A stretch of 64,000 nucleotides of DNA from Alphaproteobacteria bacterium (lineage in GTDB: Bacteria > Pseudomonadota > Alphaproteobacteria > SHVP01): NCBI GenBank assembly GCA_040216735.1, contig JAVJOO010000005.1, positions 496,001 to 560,000 of the forward strand, written 5' to 3'. The translations under genes and the position numbers were made by a program. Within the stretch, counting starts at the first letter, position 1, and the number at the start of each line of letters is the position of its first letter. Of this stretch, positions 1 to 8,684 are shown piece by piece. The notes beneath the pieces were generated by a model that saw nothing but the letters and a program-made list of their open reading frames with translations, ran no database searches and was not told the origin of the DNA.

Positions 1-509
1 GGCCGAAGGTTAACCTTGCGCGCCATCTCCCACGCAGTTGCATAGGCGACAAGCGAGGTCGCTGCGTCAAGGAACGAAACCTCCGCGGGTAACGGCAGCA
101 GACTGAACTGGTTGACCCTGACATACTCGGCGTAGGTGCCCCACCGAGTGTGGCCGAGCTTGTCGAACTTGGCGCAAATGTTGTCGTGGCCTTGCATACA
201 ATAGCAGACTGGCTCGCTGCACGTGCCGAGTGAAACGGTGAGCACAGGGACGACCCGGTCGCCCGCCTTGAGCCCGGCAACCCCTGGACCGACTTCCGCC
301 ACGGTCCCCGCACCCTCGACTCCCAAAATGTGCGGAAAAGTTACCGATGCGTTGGGGACGTTGCCGTTACGCACCAGGGTGTCGAAGCGGTTGATCCCGA
401 CGGTATCGACCTTGATAAGAACATCGCCGGGACCCACCTCGGGTGTCGGAACATCGGCATACCGCATGGCTTCAGGCCCGCCGTGGCCGTCAATAACGAT
501 CGCTTTCAT
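1..509 (-). CDS. MDR-family dehydrogenase (zinc-type alcohol dehydrogenase / quinone oxidoreductase), 3' end beyond window
   Basis: The first 169 codons of a medium-chain dehydrogenase/reductase can be read on the minus strand; the C-terminal half, including the Rossmann fold, lies outside the window. The visible part is the GroES-like domain: N-terminal MKAIVIDGHGG, then VGINRFDTLVRNG and LGVEGAGTVAEVGPGV. The usual GHE of zinc alcohol dehydrogenases reads GVE here, which points to the quinone-oxidoreductase side of the family. A cysteine-rich stretch (CSEPVCYC, then a Cys after GHDNI) sits where the structural zinc lobe lies in zinc enzymes. The ATG overlaps the stop of the upstream amidohydrolase by four bases (ATGA), so the two are probably co-translated. 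Substrate unknown. Confidence 0.85.
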   Translation of the reverse strand, partial: MKAIVIDGHGGPEAMRYADVPTPEVGPGDVLIKVDTVGINRFDTLVRNGNVPNASVTFPHILGVEGAGTVAEVGPGVAGLKAGDRVVPVLTVSLGTCSEPVCYCMQGHDNICAKFDKLGHTRWGTYAEYVRVNQFSLLPLPAEVSFLDAATSLVAYATAWEMARKVNLR

Positions 510-2260
510 GGCGCCTTTCCGGTTGGTGACTCGTAACGCGGGCCATCCGGGGTCGAGCGAATTAACCGACCGGGCCGAGCCTCGGTTTCCTGTCCGCGTC
601 GTTGAATGACCTGACCTGCAACGATGGTCGCTTCGTAGCCCCGCGCCTTTTGCATGAGGCGCATCGCGCCAGCCGGCAAATCGTTGACGAAGTACGGCGT
701 CTCCAGCCGCAGACCGTCGAAATCGATCAAGTTTAGGTCGGCGCGCAGACCGGGCTTGATCGCGCCGCGATCGTTGAATCCATAGAGCGCGGCGTTATCC
801 AGCGTTTGCTTCTTGACCAACCACTCCAAAGGCAGCGACGCACCGCGCGTGCGGTCGCGAGCCCAGTGGGTCAGCATGAAGGTCGGGACGCTCGCATCGC
901 ATATGTAGGTCACATGCGCCCCTGCATCGCCGCCGCCCAAAACGGCCTGCGGGTGGACGAGCATTTCGCGAACCGTCTCTAAGTCGCCATCCGCGTAATT
1001 GAAGGCGGTAAAATACAAAACCGCGCGCCCGTCGTCGGCAAGCAACTTGTCGTAGCCAAGGTCTGCAGGGTCGCGACCGCCCGCTTTCGCTTGCGCTGCA
1101 ATGCTATGGGCCGGGTCAGGTTCGTAATCCAACGGATCGCCCAGGTCGTAGCTGCCCGCCCACGCGGTCTTGAGAATATTGTTGAACGCATCGTCGTTAG
1201 GATCCGATTGCGCCAAAAGCCGCGCCTTGAACGCCGGATCGCGCATCGTTCGTACGATTTCCCCATGCGACTTCCCGGCGATTTCGACAAAGGCCGGATA
1301 ACGAAAGAACGGATGGATTCCCGCCAACGTGAACAGGTAGTTGGTCGGCCGACCGAAGACCTGGGGATAGATACGTGCGCCATCCGCCGCGGCTGTCGCG
1401 CAGGCATCCAAAACGGCACGCCAGACCTCGGGGTAATCGTGGGCCTGCCCGAGCAAGAAGGTTATCGGACACCCCGTGCTTTTGGAGATCCGGTGCATCC
1501 ATTGAATTTCACTGGGCGGACCGGCGGCATCGAAACCGCTCATCCCGCGCACTGTCATCTCAAAGACGCCATGGCCGGCACCGGCGAGCGCTTGGGCTAG
1601 GGCGAGAAGTTCGTCCTCGGCGGCAAAGGTGCCCGGCACGAGGTCACCGTCGATGTCGAGGTGGAGCAGCGAGCGCGACGTGCTAAGCCCGGCGGCACCG
1701 GCCGCCATCGCTTCGCGCACCACACGCGCCTCGGCGGCGATGTCGCCTGCGGTCGCCCATTCGTCGTGGGCGCGGTCGCCCATGACATAGGCGCGAATCG
1801 CGCCATGACCGATTTGCGCCGCGACGTCGAGGGCGCGCGGCATCGCATCCAGCGCATCGAGATATTCGGGGAAGGTCTCCCACTGCCAGCGTATCCCCGC
1901 CGCCAGGGCGCTGCCGGGAATGTCCTCAACCCCCTCCATCAACCCGAGGAGCCAGGCGCGCCGGTCCGGCGCCGCGGGCGCGAATCCAACGCCGCAATTC
2001 CCCATCACCACAGTGGTGACCCCATGCCAGATGGACGGCGTCAGAAGCGGGTCCCAGGTGACCTGACCGTCATAATGGGTGTGGATATCGACCCAGCCTG
2101 GGGTCAACAGCAGGCCGTGTGCGTCAATCGTTTCCGCGGCCGCGCCGGTGAGGCGGCCAACCTCGGCGATGTGACCATCGGCGACCGCGACATCGGCAAC
2201 GACCGCAGGCGCGCCGGTCCCATCGACAACCTGCGCCCCTTTGATCAGGAGATCGTACAT
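506..2260 (-). CDS. N-acyl-D-amino-acid deacylase-type amidohydrolase
   Basis: A 584-residue metal-dependent amidohydrolase. It starts with the small beta-sandwich of the family (MYDLLIKGAQVVDGTG). The metal-binding DIHTHYDGQ is at residues 58-66, with H60 and H62 as ligands. GNCGVGFAP at about 88-96 carries the cysteine typical of D-aminoacylases. A late GGGDAGAHV supplies the catalytic aspartate region. Family members hydrolyse N-acyl-D-amino acids or related cyclic amides and imides; the exact substrate cannot be read. It is longer than classical D-aminoacylase (about 480 residues) but matches the larger amidohydrolase subgroup. It lies between an ABC substrate-binding protein and a dehydrogenase on the same strand, which suggests uptake and catabolism of an amide-containing compound. 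Confidence 0.88.
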   Translation of the reverse strand: MYDLLIKGAQVVDGTGAPAVVADVAVADGHIAEVGRLTGAAAETIDAHGLLLTPGWVDIHTHYDGQVTWDPLLTPSIWHGVTTVVMGNCGVGFAPAAPDRRAWLLGLMEGVEDIPGSALAAGIRWQWETFPEYLDALDAMPRALDVAAQIGHGAIRAYVMGDRAHDEWATAGDIAAEARVVREAMAAGAAGLSTSRSLLHLDIDGDLVPGTFAAEDELLALAQALAGAGHGVFEMTVRGMSGFDAAGPPSEIQWMHRISKSTGCPITFLLGQAHDYPEVWRAVLDACATAAADGARIYPQVFGRPTNYLFTLAGIHPFFRYPAFVEIAGKSHGEIVRTMRDPAFKARLLAQSDPNDDAFNNILKTAWAGSYDLGDPLDYEPDPAHSIAAQAKAGGRDPADLGYDKLLADDGRAVLYFTAFNYADGDLETVREMLVHPQAVLGGGDAGAHVTYICDASVPTFMLTHWARDRTRGASLPLEWLVKKQTLDNAALYGFNDRGAIKPGLRADLNLIDFDGLRLETPYFVNDLPAGAMRLMQKARGYEATIVAGQVIQRRGQETEARPGRLIRSTPDGPRYESPTGKAP

Positions 2261-2270
2261 AACCCACTCA

Positions 2271-2309
2271 AAGAAAAGGGGCGCAACGCCGTGACAGCCT
2301 TGCGCCCCT
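2271..2309 (-). terminator. Rho-independent terminator or attenuator after the ABC substrate-binding protein
   Basis: Read on the minus strand, a perfect 10-bp stem (AGGGGCGCAA pairing with TTGCGCCCCT) with a 13-nt loop is followed by TTTTCTTT. The hairpin occupies 2277-2309 and the T-rich tail runs to 2271. It begins about 16 bases after the stop of the binding-protein gene and ends just before the amidohydrolase start at 2260, so it probably reduces expression of the downstream enzymes relative to the transporter component. Confidence 0.85.
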
Positions 2310-2324
2310 CGTCAAGTTGGTCTG

Positions 2325-4052
2325 CTACCTACTCAGGTCGAAGAAGCGCGGTTGAGCCTCGGGTTGAATACTGAGACCCTTGAGGCCTTCACGCCATGCA
2401 TACTCGTGCTTGTATTCCAAGACCGGCACAAGCGCGAGCTCGTCCATGATGGTGTCCTGGATTTCCTTCAGCATCGCGTCGCGCTTGGCCTTGTCGGGCT
2501 CGGCTTTGGACGCGAAGGCCAGCTCGTCAACGCGGGGGTTGCTGTAATTCCCCCAGTTATTGAGCCCGCCCTTGGACACTGAAACGTATTGCAGCATCAC
2601 GGAATACGCCGCGTCGATCCCGAACGGACGGCTGGTGTCGTTCAACGCCATGCCGAGATCCTTCTTCACGAATTGCCGGTCCGAGTACTGTTGGAGCGGC
2701 AACGGATCGAGCAATACGGGAAAGCCGACGGCCTTGAGCGAGCTTTGGATGATCGTCGCGACCGGGCCGATGATGGACTCGCGCTCGGCGACGAAGGCGA
2801 GCTTAAATTCCTCGGCAAATTTTTCGAGGCCTTCGCCGTTCGGGTAACCCGCCTCGGCGAGCAGTTGCTTGGCTTTTTCGGGGTTGTAGTCGTAGCTCAC
2901 CGACGGCTTGTGGTAACCCGGGTACTCCGGCGGCACTAAGCCTTCCCATTTGCGCGCGGCGCCGAAATAGACCTTTTCAATGAGTTGGTTGTAAGGGATG
3001 GCATGGGCGACGGCCTTACGGACCTTGACGTTGTCGAACGGTGGCCGCCCCCAATTCAACGACATCATGATCGTCGAATTGAGGTACCCGCCGCCGACTT
3101 TGATCCCTTTGACCTTCTTGAGGCTGTCGAACTCCCGGGGGGCCAAGGAATCGACGAAGTCGGCTTGGCCGGACCGCAAGATCGTCAGGCGGTTGGAGCT
3201 TTCCGGAATCTTCTTCCAGACGACTCGGTTGTAGTGGGGCTTGCCGCGGTAATAGTCCTGGTTGGCCTCGAGGATGATGGTGTCCTCTTTTTTCCACTCC
3301 CCAACGCACCAAGGACCGAAACCCGGACCATTGGTGGTATTGGTATAGTTGTGGCTCCAAGGGTCTTCCGGCGTGGCGTTCGCCTCCATGGTTTCCTTGT
3401 CGTAAATGTGGAGCGCGAAGATCGCTAAGACCGGCAGAAATAGACCGTTGGCCTGATCCTGCCGAATCTTCACCGTGTATTGATCGACCTTGGTGACCTC
3501 ATCTCCCAGCACGCGGGGATCGGGACTCGGCACCGGCTTGCCTTCTTCGATCGCCTTGTTCGCAGCAGCACGGGCGGCAAACAACGAAGGGGCGAACGTA
3601 TCGATCGAGCCGACGTTCGCGAGGAAGTAGCCGACCGCTGCCGTACCGCTGATCGATTTGGCACGGGCCAGGGTGTAAAGGACATCGTCGGCATCGAAGG
3701 TGGCGCCGTTGCACCCCTTCACGCCACGGCGCAAGTTCAGCGTCCAAGTCAGGGTCGGAACGTCGAAGCTCCAGGATTCAGCGAGCCTGCCTTCGAAGGT
3801 GTGCGTGTCAAGTGCGGCGAAACCGTCGGCATTGACCTCACCCAGTTTGAAGTAGACCAGCGGTTCGAGGACCTGAACCATTCCGCTATAGGAAGGCGGA
3901 AAGGTCCCGCCCGGTCCGTCGACGTTCAGGCTATTCGGCACGTTGTACGAAAGATACAAAAGGTCTTCGGCTTGGGCGACAGTCGTCGCCCCTAATCCGA
4001 CCAGCCCCATCCCTGCGGCGGCCAGTACGTTGCGTACGCGTCTCCTCAGCAT
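2325..4052 (-). CDS. ABC transporter substrate-binding protein, peptide/nickel type (SBP_bac_5)
   Basis: A 575-residue exported solute-binding protein of the DppA/OppA/NikA family. The signal peptide has a basic start (MLRRRVRNV), a hydrophobic core and a likely cut after AQA at about residue 28. The mature protein has the family layout, including the TFEGRLAESW segment, a YTVKIRQDQANGLFLP stretch, and DNVKVRKAVAHAIPYNQLIE in the region that closes the binding cleft. No cysteine lipobox is visible, so it is probably soluble in the periplasm. The start is preceded by GGGAGGATG. No permease or ATPase gene of the system lies in the window. The ligand may be a peptide, an opine-like compound or an amide handled by the amidohydrolase downstream; that link is inferred from position only. 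Confidence 0.9.
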   Translation of the reverse strand: MLRRRVRNVLAAAGMGLVGLGATTVAQAEDLLYLSYNVPNSLNVDGPGGTFPPSYSGMVQVLEPLVYFKLGEVNADGFAALDTHTFEGRLAESWSFDVPTLTWTLNLRRGVKGCNGATFDADDVLYTLARAKSISGTAAVGYFLANVGSIDTFAPSLFAARAAANKAIEEGKPVPSPDPRVLGDEVTKVDQYTVKIRQDQANGLFLPVLAIFALHIYDKETMEANATPEDPWSHNYTNTTNGPGFGPWCVGEWKKEDTIILEANQDYYRGKPHYNRVVWKKIPESSNRLTILRSGQADFVDSLAPREFDSLKKVKGIKVGGGYLNSTIMMSLNWGRPPFDNVKVRKAVAHAIPYNQLIEKVYFGAARKWEGLVPPEYPGYHKPSVSYDYNPEKAKQLLAEAGYPNGEGLEKFAEEFKLAFVAERESIIGPVATIIQSSLKAVGFPVLLDPLPLQQYSDRQFVKKDLGMALNDTSRPFGIDAAYSVMLQYVSVSKGGLNNWGNYSNPRVDELAFASKAEPDKAKRDAMLKEIQDTIMDELALVPVLEYKHEYAWREGLKGLSIQPEAQPRFFDLSR

Positions 4053-4124
4053 TACATCCTCCCAATTGGCTCATGCCCATAGGTCGGCACGATCTCTCCC
4101 TCAGACCACGCCGTCCCTCGGCCA

Positions 4125-4154
4125 ATTCTGTGGTCGCGGCCTTGCCCGAGTCAA
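4125..4154 (-). promoter_or_regulatory. Candidate sigma70 promoter for the ABC substrate-binding protein
   Basis: On the minus strand TTGACT (4154-4149) and CAGAAT (4130-4125) are separated by 18 bases. They match the -35 and -10 consensus at 5/6 and 4/6 positions. The predicted transcript would begin near 4118 and leave a leader of about 66 bases before the ATG at 4052. The rest of the 146-base gap between the DUF3237 gene and this gene shows nothing else I can name. Confidence 0.4.
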
Positions 4155-4198
4155 ATGGTCGATGATCGGGCGACCGATTTGGGCCGATAGACCCGCGC

Positions 4199-4684
4199 CT
4201 AGAGGACCTGAAACAGTTCGTACCGGACGCCAAACGCACCGCCGTCGAGAATTCGAACAGCGCCGCGCCCGATGGCGATCGTGCTGTTCAACCAGGCATA
4301 GTCGTTATCCATGGCAGTTTCGAAGAAGACGGCGCTCCGCATGTAATAGCGATCGCCCGGCACCGCTTCGCGCCGTCCCAGTTTCTTTAGTACGTCCTTC
4401 GGACCCGACACGATGCCTTGATAGGCGATCTGGATGAGCACTCCGTCGTCCGCCTCAAGGACCAGCCGCACATCGGGCCGCGCGGAATCGTCGCGCAGAA
4501 CCAACAGGTGATCCGTCGCGGTGACCACGCGACCGCGCAACTTTGGACCTTCGAAAGTCCCCCTTTCGATCCGGTCGATTCGCCGCCACCCCCGAGGGGT
4601 CTTGCCGATTTCGAGACCGGGCTTGGCCTCCATGTCGAGAGTCATCAAATATTCCGTTCGCAGCGGCGCTTGTTGATCGTCCAT
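4199..4684 (-). CDS. DUF3237 domain protein (downstream copy)
   Basis: A 161-residue protein made of a single DUF3237 domain. Shared family features are PGLEIGKTPRGWRRIDRI near residues 22-39, LRDDSARPDVRLVLE in the middle and a C-terminal GGAFGVRYELFQVL. It has no signal peptide and no membrane segment. The biochemical function of DUF3237 is not established as far as I know. It is a clear tandem paralog of the gene immediately upstream (8-base gap, same strand), and its start has a strong TAGGAGGAACC ribosome site. The pair lies between catabolic-type genes, so a role in small-molecule metabolism is possible but unproven. Confidence 0.85.
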   Translation of the reverse strand: MDDQQAPLRTEYLMTLDMEAKPGLEIGKTPRGWRRIDRIERGTFEGPKLRGRVVTATDHLLVLRDDSARPDVRLVLEADDGVLIQIAYQGIVSGPKDVLKKLGRREAVPGDRYYMRSAVFFETAMDNDYAWLNSTIAIGRGAVRILDGGAFGVRYELFQVL

Positions 4685-4692
4685 GGTTCCTC

Positions 4693-5178
4693 CTAGTGCA
4701 CGAGATAAACGTTGTAGTGATCGCCGAAAGCGCCACCGGGGAACACCAACAAGCGCCCCGTTGCGACGGCCAATGCTGTGTTTAGCCAGTCGTAACGCGA
4801 GTCGGCGGTTTCGAATGCGACGGCGGTTCGCAGATAATAGTCGCGCGGGTCGACCACCTCGCGCCGGCCAATCCGTTTCATGACCTCGCGCGGCCCGGCG
4901 ACGATACCGTCGTAGGTCATTTGAATGAGCGCCTCATCTTCGGTCCGTAATACCATCCGCACATCGAGCCGTGCCGAATCGTCACGCATCACCAGAACGG
5001 GATCGGTCCCGGTTACGATCTCGCCGGTGAGGCGCGGCCCGGCGAATCGACCTCGCAGGATGCGATCCACCCGGCGCCAGCCCCCAGGCGTCTTGCCGAT
5101 CTCCAGACCGGGCATTGCTTCGATCACAAAGTGCGTCAAGAACGACGTTTCCAACGGCGCAACATCCGGGTGCGTCAT
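4693..5178 (-). CDS. DUF3237 domain protein (upstream copy)
   Basis: A 161-residue DUF3237 protein of exactly the same length as its downstream neighbour. The two align end to end without large gaps: PGLEIGKTPGGWRRVDRI, RDDSARLDVRMVL, DGIVAGPREVMKRIGRRE and a C-terminal GGAFGDHYNVYLVH. By eye about half the positions are identical, so this is an old tandem duplication rather than a recent one. The start has a GGGGAGGAACCGTC ribosome site. The gene is divergent from the acyl-CoA ligase that starts 35 bases away. Function unknown. Confidence 0.85.
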   Translation of the reverse strand: MTHPDVAPLETSFLTHFVIEAMPGLEIGKTPGGWRRVDRILRGRFAGPRLTGEIVTGTDPVLVMRDDSARLDVRMVLRTEDEALIQMTYDGIVAGPREVMKRIGRREVVDPRDYYLRTAVAFETADSRYDWLNTALAVATGRLLVFPGGAFGDHYNVYLVH

Positions 5179-5197
5179 GACGGTTCCTCCCCTTGGG

Positions 5198-5206
5198 TGC
5201 TAGCAT
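5198..5206 (+). promoter_or_regulatory. Candidate extended -10 element of the acyl-CoA ligase gene
   Basis: TGC directly followed by TAGCAT forms an extended -10 element (TGnTAGCAT, 4/6 to TATAAT). Transcription would be expected about seven bases downstream, which is the A of the ligase ATG at 5213 or very near it. No purine-rich ribosome site precedes that ATG and no good -35 is visible. A leaderless mRNA is therefore possible. Confidence 0.35.
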
Positions 5207-5212
5207 CTTGGC

Positions 5213-6850
5213 ATGACACAGGATCGTTATCACGACGTCTACGCCGCCCATCGCTGGCAGGTTCCAACGCGTTACAACATCGGCTTCGACATCTGCGACC
5301 GAATTGCCGCTAGCCATGCTCATGCGACCGCGATGGTCTGGGAGGATTTCGAGGGCCACGACCACACAATCACCTACGGCTGGCTGCGGGAGCGCAGCAA
5401 TCGTTTGGCCAACGGATTGATGGCTTTAGGTTTGCAGCGGGGCGACCGCGTGGCCGTACTGCTCGGACAGCGTCCCGAGACGGCCGTGGCCCATATTGCG
5501 ATCCTCAAAGCAGGCTTTGTTACGGTCCCGCTGTTCACCGCCTTCGCCGAAGCTGCCCTGGCCCAACGCATCGCCCATGCCGGCGTTCGCGTTTTGATCA
5601 CCGATGCCGAGCAACTTCCAAAAGCGGTCGGCCTGTTGGAGCGCGGGTTGGACCTTCGGGCGATCCTGTGCGTCGGCGCCGAAGAAAGCGGGATCGAATC
5701 GTTCGACACCTTCGTGGACGCCGGGGCACCCGGCTTTCACGCGGTCGATACCGACGCCGAGGACGACGCTCTCGTCATCTATACCTCCGGCACGACGGGA
5801 CCACCGAAGGGCGCGCGTCACGCCCACCGGATGCTGATCGGGCACGACCCCGGCCTTCGGTTCGTTCACTACGGCCTACGCGAGGGTTCGAATGATCGCC
5901 ACTGGTCGCCGCAGGATTGGGCGTGGGTCGCCGGGTTGGTCAATATCCTGTTTGCCTCCCTGCGCCACCGCATCCCAATCATTGCCGCCGCGCGGCGGTT
6001 CGATCCCGAGTGGGCGTGGCGCCTATTGGAACATCACCGACCGACGCGGGCGTTCATTCCACCGACGGCGTTATTGCAAATGCGCCAGATCAACCCCGAT
6101 CGCGCGCGCGACTTGCCGCTGCTATCCGTCGGCACCGGCGGTGAAGCGGTCTCGCCAGGGCTCATCGCCTGGGGCCGTGAGGTTCTCGGCGCCGACCTGA
6201 ACGAAGCCTTCGGCCAGACCGAATGCAACATGATCGTCGGCAACAGCGCCCAGGTGATGCCGGTACGCCTCGGCTCGATGGGGCGCGCGATGCCGGGCCA
6301 CGACGTGTCGCTGGTCGACGAATCCGGGCAGGAGGTATCGGACACCGGGATCGTCGCGGTTCGGCGCGGCGACCCCGTGATGTTTCTGGAATATTGGAAC
6401 GATCCCGCGGCGACCCGTGCGAAATTCGCGGGCGAATGGCTCCTGACCGGTGATATCGCGCGGCGCGACGCGGATGGATATTTCTACTATGTCGGGCGCA
6501 ACGACGACGTCATCAATACCGCCGGCTACCGGGTCGGACCGAGCGAGATCGAAGATGCGCTCCTCGCCCATCCGGCCGTCGCCGGTGCCGGTGTCGTCGG
6601 CATCACCGATGCGGAGCGCGGTCAAGCGATCAAAGCCTTTATCGAACTGCGCCCCGGCGAGGTGGAGTCGGAGGCGCTAGCCCGTGCGTTACAGGACCAT
6701 GTGCGTACACGCTTGGCGCGGCATCTGTATCCACGCGCCATCGCCTTTATCGACGAAATTCCGCGCACGGTGACCGGTAAAGTTCGGCGCGAAGCCTTGC
6801 GGTCGCGTGACAGTAAGCCGCCCGATCCGAGCGACCTAGCCGCTTCTTGA
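5213..6850 (+). CDS. AMP-forming acyl-CoA synthetase/ligase
   Basis: A 545-residue ANL-superfamily adenylate-forming enzyme. It activates a carboxylic acid to the acyl-AMP and then the CoA thioester. The phosphate-binding loop is at residues 190-200 (YTSGTTGPPKG). FGQTECNMIVGN forms the A5 region, LTGDIARRDADGYFYYVGR and the hinge DDVINTAGYRVGPSEIE follow, and the catalytic lysine is K523 in PRTVTGKVRREALR. The overall pattern resembles acetyl-CoA synthetase-like and medium-chain acyl-CoA ligases; the acyl substrate cannot be deduced. Its last 15 bases overlap the tail of the convergent DUF6671 gene. It may work with the neighbouring dehydrogenase, amidohydrolase and DUF3237 genes, but it is on the opposite strand. 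Confidence 0.9.
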   Translation: MTQDRYHDVYAAHRWQVPTRYNIGFDICDRIAASHAHATAMVWEDFEGHDHTITYGWLRERSNRLANGLMALGLQRGDRVAVLLGQRPETAVAHIAILKAGFVTVPLFTAFAEAALAQRIAHAGVRVLITDAEQLPKAVGLLERGLDLRAILCVGAEESGIESFDTFVDAGAPGFHAVDTDAEDDALVIYTSGTTGPPKGARHAHRMLIGHDPGLRFVHYGLREGSNDRHWSPQDWAWVAGLVNILFASLRHRIPIIAAARRFDPEWAWRLLEHHRPTRAFIPPTALLQMRQINPDRARDLPLLSVGTGGEAVSPGLIAWGREVLGADLNEAFGQTECNMIVGNSAQVMPVRLGSMGRAMPGHDVSLVDESGQEVSDTGIVAVRRGDPVMFLEYWNDPAATRAKFAGEWLLTGDIARRDADGYFYYVGRNDDVINTAGYRVGPSEIEDALLAHPAVAGAGVVGITDAERGQAIKAFIELRPGEVESEALARALQDHVRTRLARHLYPRAIAFIDEIPRTVTGKVRREALRSRDSKPPDPSDLAAS

Positions 6851-7708
6851 AGGTGCCACCGTAGAGGGGGGCGAGACGTCCGACATGCTCTCACGGTGGG
6901 CGCAGCGGGCGCACCCCATCGTCTCGCGCACCGCGATCAGACCGCCGTCGGCGCCGCGCTCCCATTGCGCCGCGACCCTTCCCCAGCCCGGCGATCCACA
7001 TGCGGGGCAAGTTGTCGCCAGCCGCCGCGCCAATCGGACGGCGAGTGCGGCAATGGTCCGCATGCGCGTCGGGTTGAGGTGTGCACGCATGTCGGTTTCG
7101 ACGTGGGCAAGACCGTCGGCGGACAATGCCGCGCATCGTTCGACTGCTTGCGCCAATGCGGCGTTGTCCTCGAGGCCCTTGTAGAGCTGCTGCTCGGGCA
7201 CCTCCTCAAGCACCAAGCGGACGCGGTCGTCATGGTCGATGCGAATGCGATCGTTGGGAACCGCAATGAGGGCATGGGCGGGAAAGCCGACGCGCTTCAG
7301 GAAATCGCCTAGGTCACCCGGCGTGCGCGCTTTGGCATTGGCAAAGTTCGTATCCAGGGTAAACAGGTCTTCGACGACAACGAGACCCTCCTCGTCGTCG
7401 ACGAAGGCCATCAGCTCGTGGCACCCGACGGCAAAGGACAATTCGGCATGCGGACGAAAGCTGCCTTCGCTGGCAATGCCCAAGCCCAAGCCCGCTTCCG
7501 CCATACCAAAGCGGGCCTTGTCCACCACGACGGCGCTTGGCGTGCCTTTACGCTCCACCTCACCGGAGAACGTGCCCAACAGATCGGTGTCGAGGCCCGG
7601 CGGGACGACGACCGACAGGCCGAGGACATCGCGCATCGGACCGGCAATGGCTTTTTCTTTATGGTGTTTAGTGGCGAGGACCGCTTGGCGGTTCCGATAC
7701 AGTGTCAC
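6836..7708 (-). CDS. DUF6671 family protein with C-terminal zinc-ribbon-like motif
   Basis: A 290-residue cytoplasmic protein. It begins MTLYRNRQAVLATKHHKEKAI, a signature I associate with the DUF6671 family, followed by an alpha/beta domain rich in GTFSGEVERKGTPSAV and LGIASEGSF-type segments. The C-terminus carries CPAC (in LATTCPACGSPGWG) and CARC about 30 residues later, a likely Cys4 zinc ribbon. No signal peptide or membrane helix. Its biochemical role is not established. It is convergent with the acyl-CoA ligase and shares its last 15 bases with it; it is divergent from the ChaN-like gene. Confidence 0.8.
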   Translation of the reverse strand: MTLYRNRQAVLATKHHKEKAIAGPMRDVLGLSVVVPPGLDTDLLGTFSGEVERKGTPSAVVVDKARFGMAEAGLGLGIASEGSFRPHAELSFAVGCHELMAFVDDEEGLVVVEDLFTLDTNFANAKARTPGDLGDFLKRVGFPAHALIAVPNDRIRIDHDDRVRLVLEEVPEQQLYKGLEDNAALAQAVERCAALSADGLAHVETDMRAHLNPTRMRTIAALAVRLARRLATTCPACGSPGWGRVAAQWERGADGGLIAVRETMGCARCAHRESMSDVSPPSTVAPSRSG

Positions 7709-7766
7709 GTGATATGGCTGAAATGGTCGCGGGGCGGCGATCTTACCGCACTCAAGGGTTGACTCA

Positions 7767-8684
7767 ATGATTAGATTTACCCGTCAAGGAATTCGTAGAA
7801 GCACCGTTTTGCTCGCCGCTATCGGCCTTAGCACCTCGATCGCTGTGACGTCGTCAACGGCAGCGCCCGCGACCGTACTGCTTGACCATCCCCTCGTGGG
7901 CGAGATTTGGTCCAGCCATACAAATCAACTAACGACCGTCGACGATATCGTTGCCGCCGCGGAGGTCGCGGATGCCGTTATCCTCGGCGAAAAACACGAC
8001 AACGCCGAACACCACCAGCTCCAGGCGGCCCTGTTGGCGCGACTTAGCACGGACGGTCGTAAGGCAGCGGTTGTCTGGGAAATGATCCCGCCTGCAAAAG
8101 ATTCGATCCTGGCGCGGGCCACAGCGATTGGCGGCGACGGGCTTGGCGCCGCGTTGGATTGGGCCGAGGCGGGTTGGCCGCCGTGGCCCGAATACCAGCC
8201 GATTGCCGACATCGCCATTGCCCGCGGCCTGACGATGCGGGGCGCCGCGCTGACCCGCGCCCAAGTAGGTACCCTCCTCGGCGGCGATACCGATTTGCTC
8301 CGGGACACCAAAGCATTGCCGGCGGCGTACCAAGCCGCTTTGCTGGAGCAGTTGGAAGCCTCGCACTGCGGCGCCGTCCCCCGTACCGCGCTTGGCGGCA
8401 TGGCCGACGTCCAAGTTGCCCGCGATGCCGCCATTGCCAAGGCGATGGGCGAAGTTTTCGACGCCGGAGGTTTTCCGGTGGCAATCACCGGCGGTGGCCA
8501 CGCCCGGCGGGACCGCGGCGTACCTTGGCAGCTTTCCCGCCGGACGGTCCTAGTTGTCGCCTTCGTCGAGGTTGTCCGCGGTGAGACAGACCCCGCGCGC
8601 TACGTCGATCCGGGGGTCTTCGATTTTGTATGGTTCACGCCACGCGTGGATGAGAAGGATCCGTGCGACCGCTTCCGGCGCTAA
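7767..8684 (+). CDS. ChaN-like protein (haem-binding Tiki-superfamily protein)
   Basis: A 305-residue exported protein. After an N-terminal signal peptide (hydrophobic VLLAAIGLSTSIAV, likely cut after TAA near residue 33), the ChaN/DUF399 core starts with DAVILGEKHDNAEHHQLQ and continues with VVWEMIPPAKDS. These are the conserved glutamate/histidine signatures of the family. Campylobacter ChaN binds stacked haems at the cell surface and is proposed to act in iron uptake; other members are poorly studied. The C-terminal ITGGGHARRDRGVPW segment is also characteristic. No lipobox cysteine is visible. The stop overlaps the stop of the convergent DUF423 gene by four bases. No other haem-uptake gene lies nearby. 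Confidence 0.82.
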   Translation: MIRFTRQGIRRSTVLLAAIGLSTSIAVTSSTAAPATVLLDHPLVGEIWSSHTNQLTTVDDIVAAAEVADAVILGEKHDNAEHHQLQAALLARLSTDGRKAAVVWEMIPPAKDSILARATAIGGDGLGAALDWAEAGWPPWPEYQPIADIAIARGLTMRGAALTRAQVGTLLGGDTDLLRDTKALPAAYQAALLEQLEASHCGAVPRTALGGMADVQVARDAAIAKAMGEVFDAGGFPVAITGGGHARRDRGVPWQLSRRTVLVVAFVEVVRGETDPARYVDPGVFDFVWFTPRVDEKDPCDRFRR

